Origin: an uncultured Treponema sp.
Lineage (GTDB): Bacteria > Spirochaetota > Spirochaetia > Treponematales > Treponemataceae
DNA length: 35,905 bases
Assembly (NCBI GenBank): GCA_946628495.1
Contig: CAMOWQ010000008.1
Coordinates: 1-35,905, forward strand
Direction: 5' to 3'
The position numbers and the translations under genes were made by a program. The notes beneath the pieces were generated by a model, which was not told the origin of the DNA, did not search any database, and saw only the letters and a list, made by a program, of their open reading frames with translations. This document shows positions 1 through 10,109 of the stretch, piece by piece. The stretch's first letter is position 1. The number at the start of each line of letters is the position of its first letter.

Positions 1-242
1 TGCGGGCACTCCCGCTAGAAGGGGTAGCGAACAACGAAGTGTGAGCGAGGGGAAGACTTTCCCCTTCTTACACAAATATTGCAGAAAATTTTCAAAAAAG
101 GAGGAAAATCAGCCGTAAAAAAATGAATTCAGAGAAATATCTGTACCCCCTTCAGAAAATCTATTTTTGGCATTGGCAGAATAATGAGACAATTTATTTC
201 AAATTTTTTACCTATTGCTAAAAAAATAATTATCCGTTATTA

Positions 243-953
243 ATGAAAATATATTATTTTGGAGGTTTGAATATGAAAAAAATCATAATTGTAATGGCTG
301 CTGTTGTTGCAATGGCTTGCCCGATGTTTGCATTTAATATCGAAATTGGTGCTAAAGCAAATCTTGGAGATAACATTAAGGATGGAAAGACTGTTTCTGA
401 AACAATTCAGAATATTGATACTTCTGCTGATTTCCAGTTTGGTGGCTCTGTATATGCAAATGTTAGCGTTTTGGGTGGTCTTGGTGTAATGGTTGAACCT
501 ACAATATTTCAATCAACTGTAAAGTTTAATGGAGAGTCTTTTGATGAGGTTTATCATTATGATTCTCTTACATTGGATGTTCCTGTAATGCCATGGTTGA
601 ATCTTAATCTGTTTAATTTTGCTTCTATTGGTGTTGGTGCTGGTCTTAATTTTTCTATGGATTTAACAAACAATGTAGATTACCTTACTCAGGTTGCTAA
701 TGCTGTACAGAATTTTGATATGAAGAATTATGCATGGTCATTAGTTTGTGGTGCTGATGCAAAAATCTTTATAAACAAACATTTCGGAATTGTAGCTTCA
801 GCTCGCTACATAATGGATATTACTTCTCGTGAAGTTCCTATCGTTGTTGAAGCATACGGTGCTACTGTAAATACAGGTGCTAGTTATCCAACTATTGAAT
901 ATGCACGCCGTTTCTTGTATGGCGGAATTGGTGTTGAATTCAAATTGTTCTAA
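243..953 (+). CDS. Secreted/outer-membrane beta-barrel-like protein (true start probably 273, MKKIIIVMAAVVAMACPMFAF signal peptide)
   Basis: ORF with N-terminal signal peptide at the internal Met, preceded by a ggagg Shine-Dalgarno; alternating hydrophobic, glycine-rich C-terminal strands ending in ..FKLF. Confidence 0.7.
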   Translation: MKIYYFGGLNMKKIIIVMAAVVAMACPMFAFNIEIGAKANLGDNIKDGKTVSETIQNIDTSADFQFGGSVYANVSVLGGLGVMVEPTIFQSTVKFNGESFDEVYHYDSLTLDVPVMPWLNLNLFNFASIGVGAGLNFSMDLTNNVDYLTQVANAVQNFDMKNYAWSLVCGADAKIFINKHFGIVASARYIMDITSREVPIVVEAYGATVNTGASYPTIEYARRFLYGGIGVEFKLF

Positions 954-982
954 TTTCTTTATTTAAATCCATTTTTTAAATA

Positions 983-1045
983 AAAAACTCCGTTTATTCC
1001 TAAGCGTATTTTGATTATACACTTTCTGAATAACGGAGTTTTTTT
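983..1045. terminator. Bidirectional intrinsic terminator
   Basis: aaaaactccgtttatt ... gaataacggagttttttt inverted repeat flanked by A and T runs, between the convergent genes 243-953 and flaB. Confidence 0.7.
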
Positions 1046-1063
1046 ATACTCAATCCGCTCGGG

Positions 1064-1092
1064 AAAAAAAAACGCCCCATATGGAGCGTTTT
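1064..1092 (-). terminator. Intrinsic terminator downstream of flagellin
   Basis: On the minus strand aaaacgctccatatggggcgtttttttt: short hairpin followed by T run. Confidence 0.6.
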
Positions 1093-1146
1093 CTACCCAC
1101 GCCATTGCGATTAATGCAGTAACGTGGAAGCTATGCAAACTTAATT

Positions 1147-2007
1147 CTAGCGCAAGAGTGAAAGTACATTCTGGCTTGACTGATTTGCCTGAGCGAGCAT
1201 TGCTGTACCTGCCTGGCTGAGAACCTGGTCTTTTGTGAATTCAACCATTTCAGAAGCCATGTCTGTATCACGGATGCGTGATTCAGCTGCCTGCAAGTTT
1301 TCAGCGTTGATGTTCAATCCTGCAACTGTCTTTTCAAGACGGTTCTGGTAAGCACCAAGGTCTGCTCTCTGTTTGTTAATCTGTTTCAAAGCTTCGTCCA
1401 ATGTACCGATAGCGCGGTTAGCATCATCTGGGCTTTCAAGGCTCATGATTGATTCATCGCCTGTGTTGCGAAGTCCAAGAGCTGCTGCTGACATTGTACC
1501 AATGTATACCTGTGTTCTCTGATCCATGTTTGCACCAATATGGAACCACATAGAAGCAGTAACAACATTTTCACCTGTTGGGCGAGCAAAACGTCCTGTA
1601 AGCATATTCATACCGTTGAACTGAGCTGTTGAAGCAATGCGGTCTACTTCTGCAATCAAAGAAGAAACTTCAACCTGAATCTGCATGCGGTCTTCTGAAG
1701 TGTAAATGCCGTTTGATGACTGTACTGCAAGTTCACGGATTCTCTGAACGATGTCAGTTGTTTCCTGCAAATATCCTTCTGTTGTCTGGATGAATGAAAT
1801 GCCGTTCTGTGCATTCTGAGCAGCCTGATTCAAACCACGAATCTGAGCTCTCATTTTTTCTGATACTGCAAGACCAGAAGCATCATCACCAGCACGGTTG
1901 ATTTTCAGACCAGAAGAAAGTTTTTCCATACTCTTCTGCTGAGCCAAATCCTGAATTCCCTGGGAACGCTGAGCGAACATAGCGCTCATATTGTGATTAA
2001 TAACCAT
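1147..2007 (-). CDS. flaB: Flagellin FlaB (periplasmic flagellar core protein)
   Basis: Protein [19 protein letters not shown]...[33 protein letters not shown] is the canonical bacterial/spirochete flagellin N-terminus; C-terminus [33 protein letters not shown]. Start placed at the internal ATG after gataaggag. Confidence 0.95.
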   Translation of the reverse strand: MVINHNMSAMFAQRSQGIQDLAQQKSMEKLSSGLKINRAGDDASGLAVSEKMRAQIRGLNQAAQNAQNGISFIQTTEGYLQETTDIVQRIRELAVQSSNGIYTSEDRMQIQVEVSSLIAEVDRIASTAQFNGMNMLTGRFARPTGENVVTASMWFHIGANMDQRTQVYIGTMSAAALGLRNTGDESIMSLESPDDANRAIGTLDEALKQINKQRADLGAYQNRLEKTVAGLNINAENLQAAESRIRDTDMASEMVEFTKDQVLSQAGTAMLAQANQSSQNVLSLLR

Positions 2008-2217
2008 AATAATCTCCTTATCGACACGGTTAAAAATATAGATAAAACACATGGTGGACTCATAACCACAACGTGGTTTATCTCACGGGTTTCCACCACC
2101 CTTTACTTGATTGTCGGAGTCACACAAAAAAACCTTAGAAAAAAATGCAAAAAAAATAAAAAAAAATTTAAAAAATTTTCCTTGAAGTGAATTAAAATTT
2201 CTTGTTATAATTTTGTT

Positions 2218-3303
2218 ATGAAAACTATTTCAGTTAAAAGAGTCGGGGTTCTTACTTCCGGCGGCGACGCACCAGGATTAAATGCTGCAATCAGAGCTTT
2301 ATGTATTGCAGGTAAATCCAAATACGGAATGAAATTCTTTGGTATTAGAAACGGATATCGTGGATTAATCGATAATGATGTCTTTAGCCTTGATTCTCTT
2401 GATTTTGATTCTCTTATTAATCGTGGCGGAACAATTCTTGGAACTTCCCGTGTAAAGCCTTTTAAAAATCCTGTTCCAGATCCAAAAACAGGTTTGCTTC
2501 CTGTAGAAGGCATAAAAGAAACTTTCAAAAAGAATAAACTGGATGCTCTTGTATGTCTTGGCGGTAACGGAACAAATACAACCGCTTCGCTTCTTTATGA
2601 TGAAGGCTTTAATGTAATTGGACTTCCTAAAACAATTGATAATGATATCGTAGGAACTGACGAAACTTTCGGTTTTTATACAGCAATTGATGTTGCGACG
2701 GAAGGACTTCATTCTATAAGAACAACTGCAAGAAGCCATAGCCGTGCAATGGTTGTAGAAATTATGGGACACAAAGTAGGATGGCTTGGCCTTTATGCAG
2801 GAATTGCTGGAAATGCCGATGTTGTTCTTCTTCCGGAAATTCCTTATGACATTAAAAAAATTGCAAAATGCCTTACACAGAAAAAAAATGCAGGTCAGAA
2901 TGATTTTATAATTGCATGTTCTGAAGGTGCTCTTAACTTAAAAGAAGCTGAACTTTCTAAAAAAGAATTCAAAAAAGCCCGCGAGAATATGAGTCAGTCT
3001 GTTGCGTTTAGAGTTGCTCAGGAAATAGAAGCTGAAACTGGTATCGAAACGCGTACGTCGGTTTTAGGATATCTTCAGCGTGGTGGAAATCCACATCCTT
3101 ATGATGTGCTTCTTGCTTCTAAAATTGGTACTGCCGCTGCCGATTTCCTTGCCGAAAAAAAATTCGGTAATCTTGTAGCTGTAAAAGGCGGAAATATTAC
3201 TGCAACACCGCTTTCTGAAGTGGCCGCAAAAATTAAACAAATTCCAATGGATAATGAAATGCTTAAAACTGGAAGATGTCTTGGCATTTGTTTTGGTGAT
3301 TAA
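2218..3303 (+). CDS. pfkA: 6-phosphofructokinase (PfkA superfamily; phosphoryl donor uncertain)
   Basis: GVLTSGGDAPGLNAAIRALC, GGTILGTSR, PKTIDNDIVGTDETFGFYTAID, VLGYLQRGGNPHPYD motifs. Confidence 0.9.
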   Translation: MKTISVKRVGVLTSGGDAPGLNAAIRALCIAGKSKYGMKFFGIRNGYRGLIDNDVFSLDSLDFDSLINRGGTILGTSRVKPFKNPVPDPKTGLLPVEGIKETFKKNKLDALVCLGGNGTNTTASLLYDEGFNVIGLPKTIDNDIVGTDETFGFYTAIDVATEGLHSIRTTARSHSRAMVVEIMGHKVGWLGLYAGIAGNADVVLLPEIPYDIKKIAKCLTQKKNAGQNDFIIACSEGALNLKEAELSKKEFKKARENMSQSVAFRVAQEIEAETGIETRTSVLGYLQRGGNPHPYDVLLASKIGTAAADFLAEKKFGNLVAVKGGNITATPLSEVAAKIKQIPMDNEMLKTGRCLGICFGD

Positions 3304-3306
3304 GGC

Positions 3307-4209
3307 ATGTCGCAGGAATTTAAAGGCAATTTGAAATGCAACCGTTGTCCTGAATGTGATGGATACGGCTGCATCAATATGATTCCGGGACTTGGCGGAG
3401 TTCTTGAAAACTACAATTTTCAGGCAAACTGCGCCGCCTGGGATTTTTTATATCAAAAAGCTGGAGCTTCGTCTTCAGATAATATTCAAAATAAAATCAA
3501 TTCTATCGCTGTAAAACCATCGGATTTGCGGTGTGGACCTGTTACAGGTGCCGTAGAAAACATCGGTTTTGAAAATGAGAGAGATTTTTACTATCCATAT
3601 TTAAATCAGTCGGCACAGGCAGGGCTTGGTCTTTGTGTGGGCGACGGATATCCCGACGAAAAGTTGCAGTATGGTATAAAAGCCGTTCAGAAAATTGGAA
3701 AAAAGGCTGCTTTTTTCTTAAAGCCTTATCCTAATCAAAAACTTGCAGAACGTGTTGAATGGATAAAACCTTATGCAGAATACATTGGCATGGATATAGA
3801 TTCTTACAATATCCTTACTATGCGTAACCTTGTAAATCTTGAACGTAAATCTCTTGAACAAATTTCGGAATTCCGCAGTATGTTTTCGGTTCCGTTTGTT
3901 ATAAAAGGTGTTTTTACAGAAGAAGATATTGAACTTGTAAAAAATGTTCAGCCGGATGTCGTATATATTTCAAATCATGGTGGGCGTGTTGAAACAAGGC
4001 GTGGCAGTACTGCAGAATTCCTTGAACAGCATGCACAGGAACTAAAAAAATATTGTTCGCAGCTTTGGGTCGATGGCGGAATCCGTACTAAAACAGACGT
4101 TCAGACTGCATTATATTACGGGGCAAATCAGGTAATTGTTGCTCGTCCTTTAATTCGTGCCGTTTTTGACAGCCATTTTGATTATACGGTGAAATCCCTT
4201 GTTGTTTAG
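3307..4209 (+). CDS. FMN-dependent alpha-hydroxy-acid oxidizing protein
   Basis: Motifs FVIKGVFTEEDIELV, YISNHGGR, LWVDGGIRTKTDVQTALYYGANQVIVARPLIRA; 3 nt downstream of the PFK gene, probably co-transcribed. Confidence 0.8.
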   Translation: MSQEFKGNLKCNRCPECDGYGCINMIPGLGGVLENYNFQANCAAWDFLYQKAGASSSDNIQNKINSIAVKPSDLRCGPVTGAVENIGFENERDFYYPYLNQSAQAGLGLCVGDGYPDEKLQYGIKAVQKIGKKAAFFLKPYPNQKLAERVEWIKPYAEYIGMDIDSYNILTMRNLVNLERKSLEQISEFRSMFSVPFVIKGVFTEEDIELVKNVQPDVVYISNHGGRVETRRGSTAEFLEQHAQELKKYCSQLWVDGGIRTKTDVQTALYYGANQVIVARPLIRAVFDSHFDYTVKSLVV

Positions 4210-4285
4210 TTCTATAAACTGTTTTACTGTAACTTTTCTTATAAATAATTTTTTATTGAATTAACAAAAACTATTAATTATAATT

Positions 4286-5374
4286 ATGGTTCATATGTGG
4301 ATAATTGCTTTTTCTGTACTGTCATTTGTTATCTCTGTTTCATCAATGCCGTTGATAATCGCATTCTGCAAAAAAAAGGGACTTTATGATTATCAAGATG
4401 CAAGAAAAATTCATTCAGGAAATATTCCTCGCATTGGTGGTGTTGGTATCGTTATTTCTTTCTTTATTTCTGCCGTATTGTATCTTTGTCTTAACAACGA
4501 AATAAGATTTTTACATAACCTTCCGCTGCTTCTTGCTGGTTGTATAATTTTTGTATTTGCACTTCTTGATGATATTTTTACTTTTCATGCAATTGTAAAA
4601 CTTCTGGCTCAGATTGCTGCAAGTGCTATTGTAACTATTGGTGGTTTTAGATTTACACAGATTTTTGGATGGCATCTTCCAGTTGCAATCAGTTTTATAT
4701 TAACATTCTGCTGGATTCTTGGTGCAATCAATGCATATAATCTTATAGACGGTTTGGATGGCCTTTGTGGAACACTTTCTATTACTGCCGTTTCTTTGTT
4801 CGGATTTTTGTATTTAATTTCGAATAATGATGAAGCTGGAATTTGTTTTATTCTTGCCGCTTCTATTCTTGGATTCCTTTTTTGGAACTGGCCTCCTGCA
4901 AAAATTTTCATGGGTGATGGCGGTTCTCAATTCCTTGGATTCATGATTGCAATTATTCCTTTTTATTCTTCTGGTAACGAAATCATTGAATTTAATAAAT
5001 TCTTAATCATGATTATTGTTACTGCATTCCCGATTTTTGATACAATTGCTGCTATTTGGAGACGAATTCGTGATAAACGACCAATTATGTCTGCTGATAA
5101 GTCTCATTTGCATCATAAGCTTTTAAATATGGGTTACAGCAAAACACAGGCTTTGTATCTCATAGCAGGAATTCAGATTCTTCTTTGTATTGCTGTTGGA
5201 CTTTCATTCTATCTTGGAAAAAATAAAGGTCTTGTTCTTCTTGTAGAAAGCCTTGTATTTATGGTTTCATTCTTTGCAGTAATTCATTATACAAACAGGG
5301 CTGTTACATTAAAACGTCAGCGTGAAGAAAATCTTCAGTGTGAAAATACTAACCCGGAAGATTCTAATAAATAG
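4286..5374 (+). CDS. MraY/WecA-family undecaprenyl-phosphate glycosyl-1-phosphate transferase
   Basis: Multi-TM protein with DDIFTF, NAYNLIDGLDGLCG, KIFMGDGGSQFLGF and HLHHKLL motifs of the polyprenyl-phosphate GlcNAc-1-P transferase family. Confidence 0.88.
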   Translation: MVHMWIIAFSVLSFVISVSSMPLIIAFCKKKGLYDYQDARKIHSGNIPRIGGVGIVISFFISAVLYLCLNNEIRFLHNLPLLLAGCIIFVFALLDDIFTFHAIVKLLAQIAASAIVTIGGFRFTQIFGWHLPVAISFILTFCWILGAINAYNLIDGLDGLCGTLSITAVSLFGFLYLISNNDEAGICFILAASILGFLFWNWPPAKIFMGDGGSQFLGFMIAIIPFYSSGNEIIEFNKFLIMIIVTAFPIFDTIAAIWRRIRDKRPIMSADKSHLHHKLLNMGYSKTQALYLIAGIQILLCIAVGLSFYLGKNKGLVLLVESLVFMVSFFAVIHYTNRAVTLKRQREENLQCENTNPEDSNK

Positions 5375-5428
5375 ATATAACAGATAATTATATATTACAT
5401 TTCTCTATAATTAGGATAGAATAATTTC

Positions 5429-6913
5429 ATGGGTACGAATGAAGACGGATTAAATGATGTTGATGTCGAAAAGATAAAAACATCATTGATTTTACACACT
5501 CCTATTGAGATTACAACTTATACTCTCCCAAGAAACATGGAAAATTATATGCAGGAGATACTGTGCAGTTTCTTGGTTGCATGCAATCAGCAGGAAATGA
5601 CAGAATATCTTAGTTTCTGTCTTGGGGAGCTTCTTACAAACGCAAAAAAAGCAAATACAAAGAGAATTTATTTTAAAGAAAAAGAACTTGATATAAATAA
5701 TGAATCTGATTATGAAAAAGGCATGAAAAATTTCCGCGAAGAAACTTTTTCAAATATTGATCATTATCTTGAACTTCAGAAAAAAGCAGGTCTTTATATA
5801 AAACTTGTACTTCAAATTAGTAATGAATTTCTAAAAGTAGAGATTCGTAATAATTCAAAACTTACGGTTTTTGAAAACAGGCGTATTCAGGAAAAATTGC
5901 AGAGCGTTCATAAATATACTGCGGTGGAAGAAGTTCTTACCGAAGTTCTTGATCAGACTGAAGGTTCTGGACTTGGTATTATCATTATGGTGCTTATGCT
6001 TCAGAAAGTTGGGCTTTCAGAAAATAATTATCAGGTAATTTCAACAGATAATGAAACTATTACAAGAATTGTACTTCCTTTGCGTGGTGTTTCCTGTGAA
6101 CATTATCCGCTCATTGCACAAAAATTTGTAAGTATTCATTCTACAGTTCCAATGATTCGTGATGATTTTAGTATTTTTCTGAACGTTATGAATTCTCCAG
6201 ATGCTAAAACTTCTGATATTTATGAACGTGCAATGAAAAATCCTTCTGTAGCTTTGCTGCTTATTATTAATGCAAATAAAAACGGACATTCATGTTTTAA
6301 TCTAAAAGAAGCAATTGAATATCTTGGCTTTGAAAAAATGCAGGAAATTTTCAATCCGGAAAATCCTGAATTATATATTGTCGATAAAACCGAGAATGTA
6401 CTTCATTTGTATAATCACATGGCTGCAACTGCTTATTACGCTTACAATCTTGCTCAGAATTTTTATCCTGGCATGGATTTGGAAAAAGTTTATCTTACGG
6501 CGCTTATTCACGATATGCAGTGTCTTTTCCTTGAATGTGCCAGTGAAGAAGAAAAAGGTCAGCTTAAGATTTTTATAATCGATAATAAAATCAGCGAAAC
6601 TATTTATGATAGTTTTATGCATTTTGTATATCACAGTCGCGGAGGAAAACTTTTTGCAGATAAATGGAATTTCCCTGCAGAAATTGGAAATATAATTGCT
6701 CATCATCATGATGTAGAGCATGTTCCCGAAGAAATCTCAAAAATCGTAAAGGTAATTTATTTTGCAGATGTAATGCAGCATTATATTGAGCATGGCATCG
6801 ATTTTTACCAGATAGATGAAGACATTCTTCGCGAATATAACATCGATACCGAAGAAAAATTCCGCTTCCTTTTGGATAGAGTTAATTCCGAGTTCAAGAA
6901 ATTTTATAAATAA
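5429..6913 (+). CDS. GHKL (histidine-kinase-like) ATPase domain fused to HDOD domain
   Basis: N-terminal half has ELLTNAKKANTKRI (N-box-like) and EGSGLGIIIMVLML (G-box-like); C-terminal half has HDOD-like NPSVALLLIINANK ... EAIEYLGFEKMQEI and ALIHDM. Confidence 0.65.
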   Translation: MGTNEDGLNDVDVEKIKTSLILHTPIEITTYTLPRNMENYMQEILCSFLVACNQQEMTEYLSFCLGELLTNAKKANTKRIYFKEKELDINNESDYEKGMKNFREETFSNIDHYLELQKKAGLYIKLVLQISNEFLKVEIRNNSKLTVFENRRIQEKLQSVHKYTAVEEVLTEVLDQTEGSGLGIIIMVLMLQKVGLSENNYQVISTDNETITRIVLPLRGVSCEHYPLIAQKFVSIHSTVPMIRDDFSIFLNVMNSPDAKTSDIYERAMKNPSVALLLIINANKNGHSCFNLKEAIEYLGFEKMQEIFNPENPELYIVDKTENVLHLYNHMAATAYYAYNLAQNFYPGMDLEKVYLTALIHDMQCLFLECASEEEKGQLKIFIIDNKISETIYDSFMHFVYHSRGGKLFADKWNFPAEIGNIIAHHHDVEHVPEEISKIVKVIYFADVMQHYIEHGIDFYQIDEDILREYNIDTEEKFRFLLDRVNSEFKKFYK

Positions 6914-6925
6914 GCCTGAATTGAA

Positions 6926-7750
6926 TTAATTATTGTTCAGATATTCGACCCATTTTTGCATAAGAATGCCGAAAGCAACTCCGACATTTAACGAAGCCTT
7001 TAAGCCTTTCATCGGAATTGATACACGGCCGTAAGATGCCTTGTGCAATGCTTCAGGGCTTACGCCAAGTTCTTCCGAACCTATTATACAAATGCCTTCT
7101 TTTGGAAATTTGAATTCATTTATATCTGTTCCGCCGGTTTCCAGTGCAAATATTGGAATGTCAGACGGTAATTCGTCTAAAGATTTTCGTTCCCATCCTA
7201 AGGTTTCTATGCAGCCCATTCCGCTTCGTACTGCACGCGGATGATTTGGATCTATACAAAATGGTGAAATATAAACTTTTTCAGCTCCCATTGCTTCTGC
7301 CGTACGGAAAATTGAACCGATATTAAACGGTGAACGAATGTCTTCTGCATAAACAGAAACGCCTTTGTAAAATTCTCGGCTGCGTACAGTTCCGTCAGCT
7401 TGTGATGTCGTTGTATGAGGTGCTATAACTAAATCCCATTCAGCAGGAAATGTGCCTATTATTGCAAGAAGATGATTGCGTGCAACGTTGCATAGACGTA
7501 ATTCATCAAAAGGTTCTGCGTTTATAAGTTTTTCTAGTTCTGTTTTAGCTTCAGAAGGAAGTTTCGGGTCTTTTAAAAGTATTTTTGTAATTTGCTTTAT
7601 ATATTCTGCACGAGGCATTTGTGTAAAAGTATATTCCGTGCCTTTTTCGGCAATTCCAAGAATATCGCGTTCCAATGCTCCAAATGTAAGGGCAAGTTTA
7701 CGTCTTTTCTGACCGCCCTCCAGTTGAAATAATTTTCCAGGTTCAATCAT
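6926..7750 (-). CDS. SpoU/TrmH-family RNA methyltransferase
   Basis: DIRSPFNIGSIFRTAEAMGAEKVYISPF, ICIIGSEELGVSPEAL, VSIPMKGLKASLNVGVAFGILM (SPOUT motifs 1-3). Confidence 0.85.
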   Translation of the reverse strand: MIEPGKLFQLEGGQKRRKLALTFGALERDILGIAEKGTEYTFTQMPRAEYIKQITKILLKDPKLPSEAKTELEKLINAEPFDELRLCNVARNHLLAIIGTFPAEWDLVIAPHTTTSQADGTVRSREFYKGVSVYAEDIRSPFNIGSIFRTAEAMGAEKVYISPFCIDPNHPRAVRSGMGCIETLGWERKSLDELPSDIPIFALETGGTDINEFKFPKEGICIIGSEELGVSPEALHKASYGRVSIPMKGLKASLNVGVAFGILMQKWVEYLNNN

Positions 7751-7794
7751 TGTATAAATCCTAAAGTGTTGAGGTAAGTGAATTTATTGTTTAT

Positions 7795-8943
7795 TTAATA
7801 TGCTGATTTTACGAAATCAAAAATATCGTCTGTATTCATGCTTCGAGGCAATTTATTTATGATGTCGATTTGAGCACAATCTTCAACGCAAAGAGAAAGC
7901 TGTTCAATAGAAAGCTGCAAATCTTTTAGACGAGCCGGAAGATTTGACATTGCTATTCGCTGCCTGATGTTGTCGTTAAAAGCTTTTATTGCTTCGGAAC
8001 CAGTTAAATCATCAGGAATCATTTTCATTATGTGTGCAAGTTTTTCAATTTCGGCACTTTTGAATTTTGCAGCATCATCAATCATAAAAGGCAGCAAAAT
8101 TGAAGAAATAAGTGATTTTGATATTCTATAACGTGAATTGATTGTCATAGAAAGCATTGATGTTAATCCTAAAGAGCTTGAGGTTGTTGCAAGAGAAACC
8201 ATAACGCCAGCCTGAGCAAGAAGAATTTCTGCTGGTGTTGTAATTTCAAGCGAAGGTGAGCCGTTCATTGCATAAGACAGAAGTTGAACGCCTTTTTCGG
8301 CAAACATATCGCTAAAGAAATTTGCTTTTTGGGAAATATATGCTTCTATTGCCATTGCAAGAATTTCTATAGAAAGCGTAGCTGTCTGATTTTCTGTTAG
8401 TGTCACCATAAGGTTTGGATCTATAAGAAGAAGCTTACACAGATTGTTCTGCGTTTTCATCATTCGAATCTGGTGATTGCGCGAATCGGTGATTGGAATC
8501 TGGTTAGTAAAGACGAAAGGTTCGCGGTATGTTGAAGGAATACAAATGCATGGAATTGGATTTGTATTTGGTGCTGCTCCTTCTACAAAAGTGTAAAAAT
8601 CATGCGATTCGTTGTAAAGTGCTGCTGTAATTTGTGCAACATTAAGCACTTTTGTTCCACCAAATGCAATAATTCCGTGAATATGTCCTTCTTTTGCAAG
8701 TGCAAGTGCTCTTTGTATGGATTTTGTTGAACCGCCATCTGAAAGTTCGTTAAAAACAAAATTTTCAATTTTTCGACTGTTAAGGGTGTCTGTCAGTTTT
8801 TGTAACAGTTTTAATTCTGAAAGAACGGGATCTGCAATTATCATATAGCGGTGACCCCATTCCAATGCCTGTTGTGCTAGTCTTGTGATTGTGTAAGAAC
8901 CAAGAATGATGTTTGGATTGATTCTAAATGCTAAATCTGACAT
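7795..8943 (-). CDS. Iron-containing alcohol dehydrogenase family protein
   Basis: Rossmann-type start with ADPVLSEL, IIAFGGTKVLNVAQ, PCICIPST; length and architecture of the Fe-ADH/glycerol dehydrogenase superfamily. Confidence 0.7.
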   Translation of the reverse strand: MSDLAFRINPNIILGSYTITRLAQQALEWGHRYMIIADPVLSELKLLQKLTDTLNSRKIENFVFNELSDGGSTKSIQRALALAKEGHIHGIIAFGGTKVLNVAQITAALYNESHDFYTFVEGAAPNTNPIPCICIPSTYREPFVFTNQIPITDSRNHQIRMMKTQNNLCKLLLIDPNLMVTLTENQTATLSIEILAMAIEAYISQKANFFSDMFAEKGVQLLSYAMNGSPSLEITTPAEILLAQAGVMVSLATTSSSLGLTSMLSMTINSRYRISKSLISSILLPFMIDDAAKFKSAEIEKLAHIMKMIPDDLTGSEAIKAFNDNIRQRIAMSNLPARLKDLQLSIEQLSLCVEDCAQIDIINKLPRSMNTDDIFDFVKSAY

Positions 8944-9013
8944 TTTTTACCCTCTTATATATGAAGTTATTCTGTTTGTTAAATGAATTTCTTATAACCT
9001 TTTTCTAAAAAGA

Positions 9014-9049
9014 CAAAAAAAGACGGAATATATTTTTATTCCGCCTTTT
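9014..9049 (-). terminator. Intrinsic terminator downstream of flgM-like gene
   Basis: Minus strand aaaggcggaataaaaatatattccgtctttttttgtc hairpin plus T run. Confidence 0.6.
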
Positions 9050-9091
9050 ACAATCGAATTCTACTGAATTTGAAAACTAGAAAACAAATTT

Positions 9092-9379
9092 CTAAAGTCC
9101 GAAGCTCGTCATGATGCCTTCAGCAGCGCTCTGAATTACGGCCTGACTCAAATATGACGGATCCTTAATCTTTGCCTTTACTTCTGCAATACGGTCAGCA
9201 CGTACATCTGGAGTTTCCTGTGCAATCTTATCCAGATAGTAAGCTTCAGCCATTTTCTCTGCTTCTTTTGAAACAGTAATAGAATCTGACTCTGATCTTA
9301 CGCTTGAAGATTTTTCAGTCTTACGGGTGTTCTGCACATTGTTTAGAGGATTTAATCCACCAATCTTATCTATCATCAT
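9092..9379 (-). CDS. flgM: Anti-sigma-28 factor FlgM-like protein
   Basis: 95 aa; MMIDKIGGLNPLNNVQNTRKTEKSSSVRSESDSITVSKEAEKMAEAYYLDKIAQETPDVRADRIAEVKAKIKDPSYL matches the FlgM pattern (V R x D R I A E V K x K I). Confidence 0.82.
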   Translation of the reverse strand: MMIDKIGGLNPLNNVQNTRKTEKSSSVRSESDSITVSKEAEKMAEAYYLDKIAQETPDVRADRIAEVKAKIKDPSYLSQAVIQSAAEGIMTSFGL

Positions 9380-9401
9380 AATCGTCCTACCCCTCTGCCT
9401 T

Positions 9402-10109
9402 TTAATTATCGGCAGATTCTTCAGAAATTTGAATTTTTTTTACACCTGAAATAAAAACTGCGAATTCACCTTTTATAGAAGGCCTGCTCGCGTAGTTTTC
9501 CCTTAGTTCTTCAGCAGTTCCACTCAAAATTTCTTCATGAAGTTTTGTCATTTCCCTGCCAACAACAATTCGCCGGTCCTTATTAATATCGGCAATATCC
9601 GTAAGAAGCTTAACAATTCTGAATGGACTTTCGTAAATAATTACTGCATCGCCTGTTGCCATCAGCTCTTTAAGCCTGCTGCGTCTTTTTCCGGGTTTTG
9701 GCGAAAGAAATCCTTCGAAAATCAAAGTTTTTCCACCTGAACCTGCAACACTTGTTAATGTTGCAAAAGCTGCCGGTCCCGGAATCGGTACTACATCAAA
9801 CCCTGCTTCTCGTACAGCATCTACAAGAACTGCTCCCGGATCGCTTATTCCAGGTGTTCCTGCATCGCTCGCATACGCTACAGAATGTCCTTCCTGAAGA
9901 ATTTTTACAATTTTTTCTCCGGCTAATTTTTCATTCTGTGCACGGCAGGAAATCAACGGCTTTTTAATTTCGAAATGATTCAAAAGCTGCAGTGTGTGGC
10001 GGGTATCTTCGCATGCAATGTAATCTACGCTTTTAAAAGTTTCGACGGCACGGTAAGTAATATCGCCAAGATTTCCTATTGGGGTTCCAACAATGTATAA
10101 TACAGACAC
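9402..10109 (-). CDS. rsmI: 16S rRNA (cytidine(1402)-2'-O)-methyltransferase RsmI
   Basis: LYIVGTPIGNLGDITYRAVETFKSVDYIACEDTRHT ... SDAGTPGISDPG ... PIPGPAAF: diagnostic RsmI motifs. Confidence 0.95.
   Translation of the reverse strand: MSVLYIVGTPIGNLGDITYRAVETFKSVDYIACEDTRHTLQLLNHFEIKKPLISCRAQNEKLAGEKIVKILQEGHSVAYASDAGTPGISDPGAVLVDAVREAGFDVVPIPGPAAFATLTSVAGSGGKTLIFEGFLSPKPGKRRSRLKELMATGDAVIIYESPFRIVKLLTDIADINKDRRIVVGREMTKLHEEILSGTAEELRENYASRPSIKGEFAVFISGVKKIQISEESADN

Noticed and set aside
2365-2772. 135-aa antisense ORF inside the PFK gene
   Set aside because: Antisense to a clear conserved gene, no recognisable domain or RBS; by-product of codon bias.
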